NCBI GenBank assembly: GCA_030697165.1
Contig: JAUYQQ010000004.1
Location: forward strand, 141,390 to 205,389
Reading direction: 5' to 3'
DNA from: Acidobacteriota bacterium
GTDB taxonomy: Bacteria; Acidobacteriota; Vicinamibacteria; Vicinamibacterales; UBA2999
Length of the DNA stretch: 64,000 bases
This document shows positions 22,934 to 31,552 of the stretch, piece after piece; position 1 is the first letter of the stretch; each line of letters begins with the position of its first letter. The notes below the pieces were generated by a model. That model was not told the origin of the DNA. It worked only from the letters and a program-made list of their open reading frames with translations, and did no database searches. The translations under genes were made by a program, and so were the position numbers.

Positions 22934-23003
22934 GGTTCAATCACGCCGGTTCAAGCACGAGGGTTCAATCACGCCGGTTCAAGCACGAGGGTTCAAGCAC
23001 GAA
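22934..23003. repeat. tandem 14-bp repeat array, five copies
   Basis: Five consecutive 14-base units of the form GGTTCAAKCACGMS start at 22934, 22948, 22962, 22976 and 22990. Two variants alternate (TCACGCC and GCACGAG). The last unit overlaps the 3' end of mtnA and encodes its final residues. The same unit, more degenerate, recurs at 51048-51110. Units are contiguous without spacers, so this is not a CRISPR array. Confidence 0.85.
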
Positions 23004-24024
23004 GGTTCTCGAGAAACGGTGGCTTGACGATACCCCTCTCAGTGATGATCGCGGTGATGTATTTGCTCGGCGTGACGTCGAACGAGGGGTTGCGCACTCG
23101 CGCCCCTTCGGGCGCCAGCTGCACCGATCCCACGTGGGTCACCTCGCGCGCATCGCGCTCCTCGATGGGGATGGCATTGCCGTCGGGCGTGGCCAGGTCG
23201 ATGGTGGACCACGGGGCCGCCACGTAGAACGGAATGCCATGCTCTTTCGCGAGCACGGCCACCGAGTAGGTGCCGATTTTGTTCGCGGTGTCGCCGTTGG
23301 CGGCAATGCGATCGGCGCCGACCACCACCAGGTTAATGTCACCTGAACGCATGATGGCGCCGGCCATGTTGTCGGTGATGACGGTGGTATCGATGCCGTC
23401 CTTCACCAGCTCCCACGCCGTGAGCCGCGCGCCCTGCAGGAAAGGCCGCGTCTCGTCGGCCAGCACGCGCACCTTGCGGCCGGCTTCGACCGCGCCACGG
23501 ATCACGCCGAGCGCCGTGCCGTAGCCGGCGGTGGCCAGTGCCCCGGCGTTGCAGTGGGTGAGGATGCACGCCTCTTCCGGCACCAGCGTCGCCCCGAACG
23601 CGCCAATCGCCCGGCAACTCGCCACATCGTCATCATGAATGGCATCGGCGGCGGTCCGAAGCCGCGCCTTCAGCTGGTCCACCGATTCGCCGGCCAGGGC
23701 GCCCTCGGCGAACGACTGCTTCATTCGCTCGATCGCCCAGAACAGGTTGACGGCCGTCGGGCGGGTGGCGGCCAGCAGGTCGCAGTTGCGCTGGAACTCG
23801 GTGGTGAACTGCTTGGTGCCGGTGGCCTTGCTGCGCGCGGCGCCGAGCGCCAGGCCCATGGCCGCGCACACGCCGATCGCCGGCGCGCCGCGAATGACCA
23901 TGGTCTTGATGGCCTTGGCCACGTCGTTCACGCTGCGGCAGGTCACGTACACCTCCGTGGCCGGCAGCTTGCGTTGATCGATCATGACGATGTCGGGGTC
24001 TTGCCACGCGATTGTTGGGAGCAT
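22993..24024 (-). CDS. mtnA: S-methyl-5-thioribose-1-phosphate isomerase
   Basis: A 343-residue member of the eIF2B-like isomerase family. MtnA hallmarks are [16 protein letters not shown] near residue 45, [20 protein letters not shown] with the catalytic Cys, and [20 protein letters not shown] with the catalytic Asp. It interconverts methylthioribose-1-phosphate and methylthioribulose-1-phosphate in methionine salvage. No other salvage gene adjoins, although purine nucleoside phosphorylase at 25821 could in principle supply substrate from methylthioadenosine if its specificity allows. The stop codon falls inside the 14-bp repeat array. Confidence 0.95.
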   Translation of the reverse strand: MLPTIAWQDPDIVMIDQRKLPATEVYVTCRSVNDVAKAIKTMVIRGAPAIGVCAAMGLALGAARSKATGTKQFTTEFQRNCDLLAATRPTAVNLFWAIERMKQSFAEGALAGESVDQLKARLRTAADAIHDDDVASCRAIGAFGATLVPEEACILTHCNAGALATAGYGTALGVIRGAVEAGRKVRVLADETRPFLQGARLTAWELVKDGIDTTVITDNMAGAIMRSGDINLVVVGADRIAANGDTANKIGTYSVAVLAKEHGIPFYVAAPWSTIDLATPDGNAIPIEERDAREVTHVGSVQLAPEGARVRNPSFDVTPSKYITAIITERGIVKPPFLENLRA

Positions 24025-24040
24025 CTGTTACAGGATCATA

Positions 24041-24100
24041 CCGGGAAGGCACAGCTTGCCGGGAGGGCAAATCTTGTCGGGAGGGCACTCCTGGTCGGGA
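24041..24100. repeat. 18-bp tandem repeat, about 3.3 copies
   Basis: Units at 24041, 24059 and 24077 share YCGGGARGGCA followed by seven variable bases (..CTTG or ..CCTGG), with a partial fourth unit ending at 24100. The array fills the gap between mtnA and the propeller gene and stops exactly at the latter's stop codon. Confidence 0.7.
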
Positions 24101-25408
24101 CTACTGCGAGATTCGAAACAGGTGGGTCTGGCTGCGCAGGTATAACTCGCCTCCGACGATCACCGGGGAGGCAATGAACGACTGGTTGGCCAGCGTATTG
24201 GTCGCGAGCACCTCCAGCGTGTCGCCCATCTTCACGACCACCACGTCTTCGTCTTCGGTCGCCAGGTAGATCTTGCCGTCGGCGCCAACCGGCGACGCCT
24301 TGAAGCTATAGGGCTTCGGCAGGCGTGCCTGCTGATACGCCGGCACGCCGGTCGTGGCGTTGAAGTTGCTGACCAGGCCGTTGTCGGTGAGCACGTAAAG
24401 ACGGTTGTCGTGCAGCAGCGGCGACGGAGTATACGAGGCCCCGCGCGCCGTTGACCACGCCAACGCCGCGGCGGTGAGCTTGCCGGTCTGGCCCAGGGGG
24501 ATGGCCATCAGCATCTTCAGCGTGTGGCCACTCATTGCGAAGACGAGATTACGGTACTGCACCGGTTGCGGGATGGTGTTCTCGCCCAGGCCCGGCACTT
24601 CCCAGATCAGTTTGCCGGTCTCGAAGTCGTAGCTGCGAACGGTCAGCCCGCTCATGATGATCTGACGCCGGCCCGCATGCTGGGCGACGTACGGGGCGGC
24701 CCAGTTGTAGGGTTCGGTGCGGGCGGTGCGCCAGATTTCGCGGCCGGTCGCCGGATCGAGCATCACCAGAAACCCGAGGTCGAGGTGATCGAAGTGCAGC
24801 AGCAGGCGGTTGTCATGCAGCGTCAGCGGCGTGCCTTCGCCGAAAGCCATGTCCATCCGCATCTTCACGCCGAAGTCCTTCTTCCACAGGAGGGTGCCCT
24901 CCAGGTCGTAGGCATACAGCCCACGCGAGCCGAAAAACGCGAAGACGCGCGTGCCATCGGTCACCGGCGAGTTCGAAGCGAAGCTGCCGTAGGTGCGGTG
25001 ATAGCCCTCGTGCGGGGTGGCCACCGTCGCGGTCCGCTGCCAGGCCACCTGGCCCGACGGCCGGTCGACGGCGATCACCTCGAACCGGTGTTCGAGGCCC
25101 GAGTCAGCGCCGCCGCCGGCCCGGCTCCGTCCCTCGGGAGCGGTTCGCTTGCCGGTCGGAATCGCCGTGGTGAAGTACAGCCGGTTGCCGGTCACGACCG
25201 GCGTCGAATGACCGCGGCCAGGTATCGCCAGCTTCCACTTGATGTTGGTCTGGTCGTTCCAGGTGAGCGGTGCGTCACCGTGGGCCATCCCCGTGTTGAA
25301 GGGGCCGCGCCATTGCCGCCACTCCTCGAGCGCGGGTTTGACCTGTGCCGACACCGAGGCCAGGAGCGTCACAGCCACCGCGGCCGTCGCCGCCCAGAGT
25401 TGAAGCAT
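24101..25408 (-). CDS. exported PQQ-like beta-propeller protein
   Basis: A 435-residue protein with a signal peptide (LWAATAAVAVTLLASVSAQ). WRQWRGPFNTGMA opens the mature part, followed by repeated propeller blades: HSTPVVTGNRLYFTTA, FEVIAVDRPSGQVAWQ, GLYAYDLEGTLLWKKDFG, FLVMLDPATGREIWRT, VRSYDFETGKLIWEVPG and GKIYLATEDEDVVVVK. The A-x-D-x-x-T-G-x-x-x-W motifs are those of PQQ-type repeats. No dehydrogenase cofactor residues are visible, so it is probably a binding protein in the periplasm, like the WRQWRG proteins widespread in Acidobacteria and Planctomycetes. Flanking genes give no clear functional hint. Confidence 0.88.
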   Translation of the reverse strand: MLQLWAATAAVAVTLLASVSAQVKPALEEWRQWRGPFNTGMAHGDAPLTWNDQTNIKWKLAIPGRGHSTPVVTGNRLYFTTAIPTGKRTAPEGRSRAGGGADSGLEHRFEVIAVDRPSGQVAWQRTATVATPHEGYHRTYGSFASNSPVTDGTRVFAFFGSRGLYAYDLEGTLLWKKDFGVKMRMDMAFGEGTPLTLHDNRLLLHFDHLDLGFLVMLDPATGREIWRTARTEPYNWAAPYVAQHAGRRQIIMSGLTVRSYDFETGKLIWEVPGLGENTIPQPVQYRNLVFAMSGHTLKMLMAIPLGQTGKLTAAALAWSTARGASYTPSPLLHDNRLYVLTDNGLVSNFNATTGVPAYQQARLPKPYSFKASPVGADGKIYLATEDEDVVVVKMGDTLEVLATNTLANQSFIASPVIVGGELYLRSQTHLFRISQ

Positions 25409-25441
25409 GCCCGATGTTAAACCGATTGGACCGAACAGGCG

Positions 25442-25834
25442 CTACAGGAGACGCCGATCAAACGGCAGAGGCAACAGGTCTTTCATTTGCAGTGTCGTCG
25501 TCACGGCCGTCACGTTGGCGAGCACCACTTCGATGTCGCCACAGAACTCCCACAGGATCTGCCGGCAGGCGCCGCACGGCGGCGTGGGCGAGTCAGTGTC
25601 GGCGACGACCACGATGCGGGTAAAGGCCCGGTGGCCGTCGGAGAGCGCCTTGAACATGGCCACTCGCTCGGCGCACACCGTGAGGCCGTAGGTGGCGTTC
25701 TCGATGTTGCAGCCGGTGATGAGCTGGCCATCGGTGGTCTCGAGCGCCGCGCCGACCTTGAAGCCCGAGTAGTCGGCCACGGCCCGCTCGCGTGCGGCCC
25801 GGGCGGCCGCGATCAGGACCTCAGAGGCGGCCAA
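25442..25834 (-). CDS. cdd: cytidine deaminase
   Basis: A 130-residue enzyme of the short, tetrameric class. The zinc site is C54-A-E56 in LTVCAERVA plus C87 and C90 in PPCGACRQ; SGFKVGAALETTDGQ and GCNIENATYG complete the substrate pocket. It deaminates cytidine and deoxycytidine to uridine and deoxyuridine. It is the last gene of a four-gene nucleoside-salvage operon. Its start overlaps the 3' end of the phosphorylase gene by 14 bases. Confidence 0.95.
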   Translation of the reverse strand: MAASEVLIAAARAARERAVADYSGFKVGAALETTDGQLITGCNIENATYGLTVCAERVAMFKALSDGHRAFTRIVVVADTDSPTPPCGACRQILWEFCGDIEVVLANVTAVTTTLQMKDLLPLPFDRRLL

Positions 25835-26693
25835 TGATCCCCTCCAGCAGCCCGATGAACTGCCCTTTCACCTGGCGCGCCGTCTCCATGACCTCGTCGT
25901 GGTGCAGCGGCTCTGGAAACACGCCGGCCGCAGGGTTGGTAATGCACGAGATGCCGAGCACCTCCAGGCCCATGTGGCGCGCGACGATGGCCTCGGGCGC
26001 GGTGGACATGCCGACGGCATCCGCGCCAAGGGTCCGGAAGGCGCGGATCTCGGCCGGCGTCTCGTAGCTCGGCCCGAGCACGGCGATGTAGACCCCGTGC
26101 TGCACCGCCACGCCCTGCTCCTTCGCCGCCTCGTCTGCGAGCGCTCGCAAGCGCGGTGAATAGACGTGGGACATGTCCGGAAAGCGCACGCCGTAGCGCT
26201 CGTCGTTGGGCCCGATCAACGGGTTGTCGCCCATCAGGTTGATGTGATCGTCGATCACCATCAGGGCGCCTCGTGAGCAGTTGGGCGCAATCCCGCCGGC
26301 CGCGTTGGTGAGGATCACCCGCGGCACGCCCAGCCGCCCCATCACCCGCACGGCAAAAGTCACCGTGGTCATCGGGTGACCTTCGTAGACGTGGACGCGG
26401 CCCGACAGCGCCAGCACGCGCTTGCCGCGCAGCGTGCCGCCGACCAGCTTGCCGGCATGGCCAATGACCTTCGAGGCCGGCCAGTGCGGGATGTCGCCAT
26501 ACGGAATGGTGAACGAATCGCCCAGGTGGTTCGCGAAGTCGCCGAGGCCGGAGCCGAGCACCACTGCGACGTCCGCGCCGCCGCAGCCGTGGCCCCGCAG
26601 CCACTCGGCCGCCTCCGTCGCACGATCGAAATCCGAGCCCAACCCGCTTCCCCCAATCCCTGATTCCTGATCCCCGATCCCTGAAAGGCTCAC
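25821..26693 (-). CDS. purine nucleoside phosphorylase
   Basis: A trimeric-type purine nucleoside phosphorylase: VAVVLGSGLGDFANHL, GRVHVYEGHPMTTVTF with the phosphate-binding His, VILTNAAGGIAP, and SYETPAEIRAFRTLGADAVGMSTAPE with ISCITNPAAG carrying the base-binding Asn. It splits purine nucleosides with phosphate. The GTG at 26693 overlaps the transporter stop codon (GTGA) and is chosen for that coupling. However, the first 20 or so residues (SLSGIGDQESGIGGSG) come from a GGGATC-like microsatellite, and a TTG about 48 bases on, after GGGGGA, may be the real start. Confidence 0.92.
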   Translation of the reverse strand: MSLSGIGDQESGIGGSGLGSDFDRATEAAEWLRGHGCGGADVAVVLGSGLGDFANHLGDSFTIPYGDIPHWPASKVIGHAGKLVGGTLRGKRVLALSGRVHVYEGHPMTTVTFAVRVMGRLGVPRVILTNAAGGIAPNCSRGALMVIDDHINLMGDNPLIGPNDERYGVRFPDMSHVYSPRLRALADEAAKEQGVAVQHGVYIAVLGPSYETPAEIRAFRTLGADAVGMSTAPEAIVARHMGLEVLGISCITNPAAGVFPEPLHHDEVMETARQVKGQFIGLLEGIIGRL

Positions 26694-27952
26694 AGCAGGA
26701 AGCCTACGATGATGGCGGTCAGGAAGTTGGCGAGCGTGCCCGCGAGCATCGCCCGCAGGCCCAGCCGCGCCAGGTCGCCGCGGCGGGTCGGCGCCAGCGC
26801 GCCGATGCCGCCAATCTGCATGCCGATCGACGCGAAGTTGGCGAAGCCGCACAGCGCGAACGTCGCGATGGTGAACGAGCGCGGGTCAAGGGTCTCCTTC
26901 AGGCCGCCAAGCTGCGCGAAGGCGATGAACTCGTTCAGCACCATGCGCGTGCCCAGCAGGTTGCCCACCGTCGCCGCATCCTGCCACGGCACGCCGAGGC
27001 TCCAGGCGACCGGCGCGAACACCCAGCCGAAGATGATCTGCAGCGACAGGCCCTCGAATCCGACCAGCCCGCCGGCGGCGCCGAGAATGGCGTTGAGCAG
27101 CGCAATCAGCGCCACGAATGAGATCAGCATGGCGCCGACGTTGAGCGCGAGGTGCAGGCCTTCGGAGGTGCCGCGGCCGGCCGCATCGATGATGTTGACG
27201 TCGGTGTTCACCACCTCGAGCTTGACGGTGCCACGCGTCTCGGGCGTTTCGGTCTCGGGCACGAACATCTTCGCCATCAACAGCGTGCCCGGCGCCGTCA
27301 TGATCACGGCCGTCAGCAGGTGCTTGGCGTCGATGCCGAACGCGATGTAGGCGGCCATGATGCCGCCCGAGATGTGGGCCATGCCCGACGTCATCACCGT
27401 CATCAGTTCCGACTGTGTCAGGCGGGGCAGGAACGGCCGGATGGTCAGCGGCGCTTCGGTCTGGCCCATGAAGATGCTGGCGGCGACGTTCAGCGACTCG
27501 GCGCCGCTGGCGCCCATCAGCTTGTTCATCACGACCGCGAACAGGCGGACGATCATCTGCATCAGGCCGACATAGTAGAGAATGGCGAACAACGCGGCGA
27601 TGAAGATGATGGTGGGCAGGATCTGGAAGGCGAACACGACGCCGTAACGCGCACCTTCCTCGCCGAGCGCACCGGTCATCACCCGGCTCCACACCGACGC
27701 GTCGCCGATGGCCCCGAACACGAAACCCGACCCGACGACCGCGAACTCCAGCAGCTGGCGCATCTTCTCGCCCAGCACTTCGAACACCCGCTGGCCGATC
27801 GTGGTCTTGAGGACGATCAAGGCGAACAGCACCTGGAGGCCGAGCCCCCACCCGACAATCCGCAGGCTGATGGCCCGGCGATTGGTTGACAAGGCATAGG
27901 CGAGACCGAGGATGCCGAAAAGACCGATCAGCGGTTGCAGTGTGCTCAGCAC
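26690..27952 (-). CDS. concentrative nucleoside transporter (CNT/NupC family)
   Basis: A 420-residue inner-membrane protein with the CNT layout: an N-terminal hydrophobic region (LIGLFGILGLAYALS), FVFGAIGDASVW, GVVFAFQILPTIIFIAALFA, the motif GASGAESLNVAASIFMGQTE.PLTI and SELMTVMTSGMAHISGGIMA. The C-terminal half has FFNEFIA-like VLNEFIAFAQLGGL and FALCGFANFASIGMQIGG. It couples uptake of nucleosides to sodium or protons. It lies between the two phosphorylase genes, so imported nucleosides would be degraded by the enzymes of the same operon. Its stop codon overlaps the purine phosphorylase start. Confidence 0.93.
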   Translation of the reverse strand: MLSTLQPLIGLFGILGLAYALSTNRRAISLRIVGWGLGLQVLFALIVLKTTIGQRVFEVLGEKMRQLLEFAVVGSGFVFGAIGDASVWSRVMTGALGEEGARYGVVFAFQILPTIIFIAALFAILYYVGLMQMIVRLFAVVMNKLMGASGAESLNVAASIFMGQTEAPLTIRPFLPRLTQSELMTVMTSGMAHISGGIMAAYIAFGIDAKHLLTAVIMTAPGTLLMAKMFVPETETPETRGTVKLEVVNTDVNIIDAAGRGTSEGLHLALNVGAMLISFVALIALLNAILGAAGGLVGFEGLSLQIIFGWVFAPVAWSLGVPWQDAATVGNLLGTRMVLNEFIAFAQLGGLKETLDPRSFTIATFALCGFANFASIGMQIGGIGALAPTRRGDLARLGLRAMLAGTLANFLTAIIVGFLL

Positions 27953-27968
27953 AGGTCCCTCACTACCG

Positions 27969-29306
27969 TTACGCGTTGGCGACGAACATCGTCTCGCCGC
28001 TGTCGTGCACCCAGCCCAGCACGAGCGGCGGCGCGGCGGGCGGCTGGTCGCCGATCACCAGGGCCTGCGTGACCAGCGACAAGGCCGCCGACAGCCGCGA
28101 GGCATCGTTGTAGCGCAGTTCCATCACCGGCTCGCCGGCGGTCACCGCATCCAGGGGCTTCTTGAGCAGCAGGATTCCGGCGGTCAGATCCACCTGGTCA
28201 TCCTTCTTGTCGCGGCCGGCGCCGAGCGCCACGGCGGCGCGGCCGACGAGCAGCGCATCGAGCGCGGTCACGAAACCGCGTCGCGGGGCCGTCACCACGT
28301 GGGTCAGGGAGGCCGACGGCAGCCGGCCGGGGTCGTCCACCACCGTTGGGTCGCCGCCCTGCCGCTCCACCATCAGGCGGAACCTGGCCAGCGCCGCGCC
28401 CGACGCCAGGGTGTCGCGCACCAGGGCCGCCGCGTCCTCGTCGGTGGCGGCTTTCTGGGCCAGCCGCACCATGCGGGTCCCCAGACGCACGACCAATTCG
28501 GTCAGGTCGGCGGGGCCCTGGCCGCGCAGCACCTGGACGCACTCGGCAATCTCGAGGGCATTGCCCACGGCGTGGCCGAGCGGCACATCCATCTGGGTAA
28601 TCAGGCACTCGGTGCGCACGCCGGCGGCGGTGCCGATCGACACCATCGAGCGCGCCAGCGCGCGCGCGTCCGCCACCCGCTTCATGAAGGCGCCGCGGCC
28701 GCACTTCACGTCGAGGACGAGCGCATCGCTGCCTTCCGCCAGTTTCTTGCTCATCACGGACGCGGCGATCAGCGGCAGGCTGTCGACGGTGCCGGTCACA
28801 TCGCGCAGCGCGTAGAGCGCCTTGTCGGCGGGAGCGATGGTGGCGGTCTGGCTGATCAGGCAGCAGCCGATGTCGGCGAGTTGCGCCTGGTACTCGTCGA
28901 GCGTCAGCGAGACGCGGAAGCCGGGAATGGCCTCCAGCTTGTCGAGGGTGCCGCCGGTGTGGCCGAGGCCCCGGCCCGACATCTTGGGCACCGTGATGCC
29001 GCACGCGGCGGCCAGCGGCGCCAGCACGATCGACACCTTGTCGCCGACGCCGCCGGTGCTGTGCTTGCCGACCTTGATGCCCGGAATGTGCGCCAGGTTG
29101 ACGCGGTCGCCCGAGCGGGCCATCGCGTCGGTCAGCCAGGCGGTCTCGACCGCGTTCATCCCCTTGAGGACAATCGCCATCAGCAGGGCCGACGCCTGGT
29201 AATCGGGCCACGATCCGTCGGTCACCCCGGTCACAAAGGCGTCGATCGCCTCGCGCGACAGCGCGTCGCCGTCCCGCTTGGCGCGAATAATGTCGACGGC
29301 TCGCAT
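27969..29306 (-). CDS. pyrimidine-nucleoside/thymidine phosphorylase
   Basis: A 445-residue enzyme and first gene of the salvage operon. Signatures are MRAVDIIRAKRDGDALSREAI, the phosphate loop KHSTGGVGDKVSIVLAPLAA, the thymidine phosphorylase signature MSGRGLGHTGGTLDKLEAIP, and LVLDVKCGRGAFMK. It cleaves thymidine, deoxyuridine or uridine with phosphate to the base and (deoxy)ribose-1-phosphate. Whether it is DeoA-like or the less specific Pdp is not clear from sequence alone. The ATG at 29306 is used; the frame upstream overlaps the divergent HEAT gene. Only 32 bases separate the two divergent starts. Confidence 0.94.
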   Translation of the reverse strand: MRAVDIIRAKRDGDALSREAIDAFVTGVTDGSWPDYQASALLMAIVLKGMNAVETAWLTDAMARSGDRVNLAHIPGIKVGKHSTGGVGDKVSIVLAPLAAACGITVPKMSGRGLGHTGGTLDKLEAIPGFRVSLTLDEYQAQLADIGCCLISQTATIAPADKALYALRDVTGTVDSLPLIAASVMSKKLAEGSDALVLDVKCGRGAFMKRVADARALARSMVSIGTAAGVRTECLITQMDVPLGHAVGNALEIAECVQVLRGQGPADLTELVVRLGTRMVRLAQKAATDEDAAALVRDTLASGAALARFRLMVERQGGDPTVVDDPGRLPSASLTHVVTAPRRGFVTALDALLVGRAAVALGAGRDKKDDQVDLTAGILLLKKPLDAVTAGEPVMELRYNDASRLSAALSLVTQALVIGDQPPAAPPLVLGWVHDSGETMFVANA

Positions 29307-29338
29307 GGGGCGGTCGGCAGTATATCTTAGACACACGC

Positions 29339-31552
29339 ATGGCCCAGCGCGCGGCCGCACCGGCCGACCTCACCCGCAACGCCGTCAACCTGGCGCGCGC
29401 GATGACGCTCGCGTTGCGCAGCTGGGGGTTTTATCCGCCCGAGCACCCGGCCGTGGTCGCCGCGGTGGAGCGCCTCACTGTGGCGGCGGCCGACGCGGCC
29501 GGCGGCGGCCTGATGCAACTGGCGGTCACGCCTCACCAGCTGCTGCTCGACGGCGTTGCGCTCGAGTCTTCGGAACTGGCCGTGGTGGAGTGCGCCGAGC
29601 TGCTGCACGACCGCGACATCCTGCAGGTCTCGATCATGATGGCGCCGCCGGAGGCGGTGATTCGATCGCTCCTGAACGTGTTGTCACTCGATCGCGCGAC
29701 CCGCCGCTCGCGTGGCGGCCCGGCCGCGATCTGGGCGGACGAGGATCAGAACGCCATCCTGCTCGAGCAGATCGACTACCAGGAGATTCTCGAGCGCGAA
29801 CTGGACGAGGGACCGGCGCGCCGCGACTCCAGCTGGAAGGCCATTGTCCGGTCGATCATCATGGGCCGGTCGACGTTCACGGCCGACGAACAGCAGCGCC
29901 TGCTCGAGATCTCGCGCGATGTCGGCGCCATTGGCGAGCTGGCCAAGGACAGCCGCGAGCCCTTCACCACGCCTGACGGCTCGCCGCTCGTGACCACCCA
30001 GGCCGCCACCGTGCTGGCCGTGTACCGCCACATCGCCAAGACCGTGGCCGCCCTCGAGCCCGAGCGGGTGCAGGAAGTGATCGATTCGCTGGCGCTGGCC
30101 GCCTCGAACCTCGACCCCTCCACCGCGCTCGAGCTCATGTTGCAGGAGGAAAGCGCCGGCGAGGGGGTGCAGATCGTCGGGGCGCTGAAGCAGGCGTTCG
30201 ACGACCAGCAGGTGGCCATGCTGCTGGCACGCGCCATGTCGGCGCCGGGCCACCCCACCAACCGGCTGGCGAAGGTGCTCGACACGCTGGCCCCGGACCT
30301 CGAACGCAAGCGCCGCGTGCTGACCCTCGCCAAGCGCTTGATCTCGGAACGCGATTTTGGCAGCAAGCGGCCAATCGACGACATCCGCCAGTCGCTCGAC
30401 GAGCTGCTGCTGAAGTACGACGAATCCACCTACGTGTCGACCGACTACCGCCAGTCGATGGACTCGGCGGCCGAGCGGGCCGCTGACCTGGCGGCGCGCG
30501 GCCTGCCGCCAGAGATGCCCGAGTGGCTGTCGACGCTCGGCCACGAGAGCGTGCGCCGCCTGTCGGGCCAGTTGCTGATCGACCTGCTGCGCAACGAATC
30601 GCAGGCCGAGCGGATGGCGGAAACGGCCCGCGACATGGCGGCCTTTGTCGAAGAACTGCTGCTGGCCGGCGCCTATGCCGAGGCGGTCCCGGTGGTGACG
30701 GAATTGACCGCGGCGACGACCCGACCGCCCGCGCTGGCACCCGACGCGTGCCGGCGCGCCCTCGATGGCCTCGGCACGTCCAGCGCGCTGGTGGAATCGG
30801 CGGCCGGGCTCGCCGACCTCTCGGCCGAGGAGTGCAGCAGCCTGGGAGCGGTCGTGCTCGCCATCGGCGCGCCGGCCGTGCCGGCGGTGATCGGCGCATT
30901 CCAGAAAGAAACCGGTGGGGTCGCGACCGAGCGCGCGGCGGCGCTGCTGGCCAAGATTGGGCCGCCGGCCATTCCGGGCCTCGCGGCCGCGATCGACGAC
31001 CGGCGCTGGTTCGTGCAGCGCGAACTGGCGCGCCTGTTGGGACAAATCGGCACGGCGGCGGCGGTACCGCCGCTGCAAGCGTTGTTACGGCGCACCGACG
31101 TGCGGGTCTTGCAGGAAGCGGTATCGTCGCTCGCGCGCATCGACGACGCGGCCGCCGGCCGTGCGCTGCACATGGTGTTGAAGGCGACCGCGGGTGAGGC
31201 CCGCGCCGCGGTCATCTCCGCCCTCGTGAACCTCAAGGATCCACGGGTCGTGCCGATGCTGGCGCGCGTGCTCGACGACAGCGATCCGTTCGGCGACGAC
31301 CTGTCGATGGTGGTCGAGACGCTCGACGCGCTGGCGTCGTTTCGTGACGACCGCGCGCTGTCGCAGATTGCCGCCATGGCGCGGCGCCGCCGGTGGCTGG
31401 CCTGGGGCAAGACGCGGCGGTTGCGCGAGGCATCGCTGCGCGCGCTGTCGCGCATCGGCACGCCCAAGGCCCGTGACACCCTGACCGACCTCGCCCGCAA
31501 CGGCGACTTTTTCCTGCGGCGCATGGCCGCCGCGCCACGGTCGCCCGCATGA
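29339..31552 (+). CDS. HEAT-repeat protein with shared N-terminal module (copy 1)
   Basis: A 737-residue soluble protein without signal peptide. Residues about 10-120 form a module also seen in the next three proteins: AMTLALRSWGFYPPEHPAVV, then MQLAVTPHQLLLDGVALES. NAILLEQIDYQEILERELDE (about 140-160) is a second block shared with the HEAT paralog at 32920. A long helical middle part follows. HEAT-type repeats occupy about residues 520-735, e.g. LLAKIGPPAIPGLAAAIDD, QLARLLG-like RELARLLGQIGTAAAVPPLQ and VSALVNLKDPRVVPMLARVL. It is probably a scaffold for the co-encoded HD-GYP protein, whose start overlaps its stop by four bases. Role is inferred from context. Confidence 0.85.
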   Translation: MAQRAAAPADLTRNAVNLARAMTLALRSWGFYPPEHPAVVAAVERLTVAAADAAGGGLMQLAVTPHQLLLDGVALESSELAVVECAELLHDRDILQVSIMMAPPEAVIRSLLNVLSLDRATRRSRGGPAAIWADEDQNAILLEQIDYQEILERELDEGPARRDSSWKAIVRSIIMGRSTFTADEQQRLLEISRDVGAIGELAKDSREPFTTPDGSPLVTTQAATVLAVYRHIAKTVAALEPERVQEVIDSLALAASNLDPSTALELMLQEESAGEGVQIVGALKQAFDDQQVAMLLARAMSAPGHPTNRLAKVLDTLAPDLERKRRVLTLAKRLISERDFGSKRPIDDIRQSLDELLLKYDESTYVSTDYRQSMDSAAERAADLAARGLPPEMPEWLSTLGHESVRRLSGQLLIDLLRNESQAERMAETARDMAAFVEELLLAGAYAEAVPVVTELTAATTRPPALAPDACRRALDGLGTSSALVESAAGLADLSAEECSSLGAVVLAIGAPAVPAVIGAFQKETGGVATERAAALLAKIGPPAIPGLAAAIDDRRWFVQRELARLLGQIGTAAAVPPLQALLRRTDVRVLQEAVSSLARIDDAAAGRALHMVLKATAGEARAAVISALVNLKDPRVVPMLARVLDDSDPFGDDLSMVVETLDALASFRDDRALSQIAAMARRRRWLAWGKTRRLREASLRALSRIGTPKARDTLTDLARNGDFFLRRMAAAPRSPA

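Noticed and set aside
22934..23003. Possible CRISPR array
   Set aside because: Units are 14 bp and contiguous, with no unique spacers, and there is no cas gene in the window.
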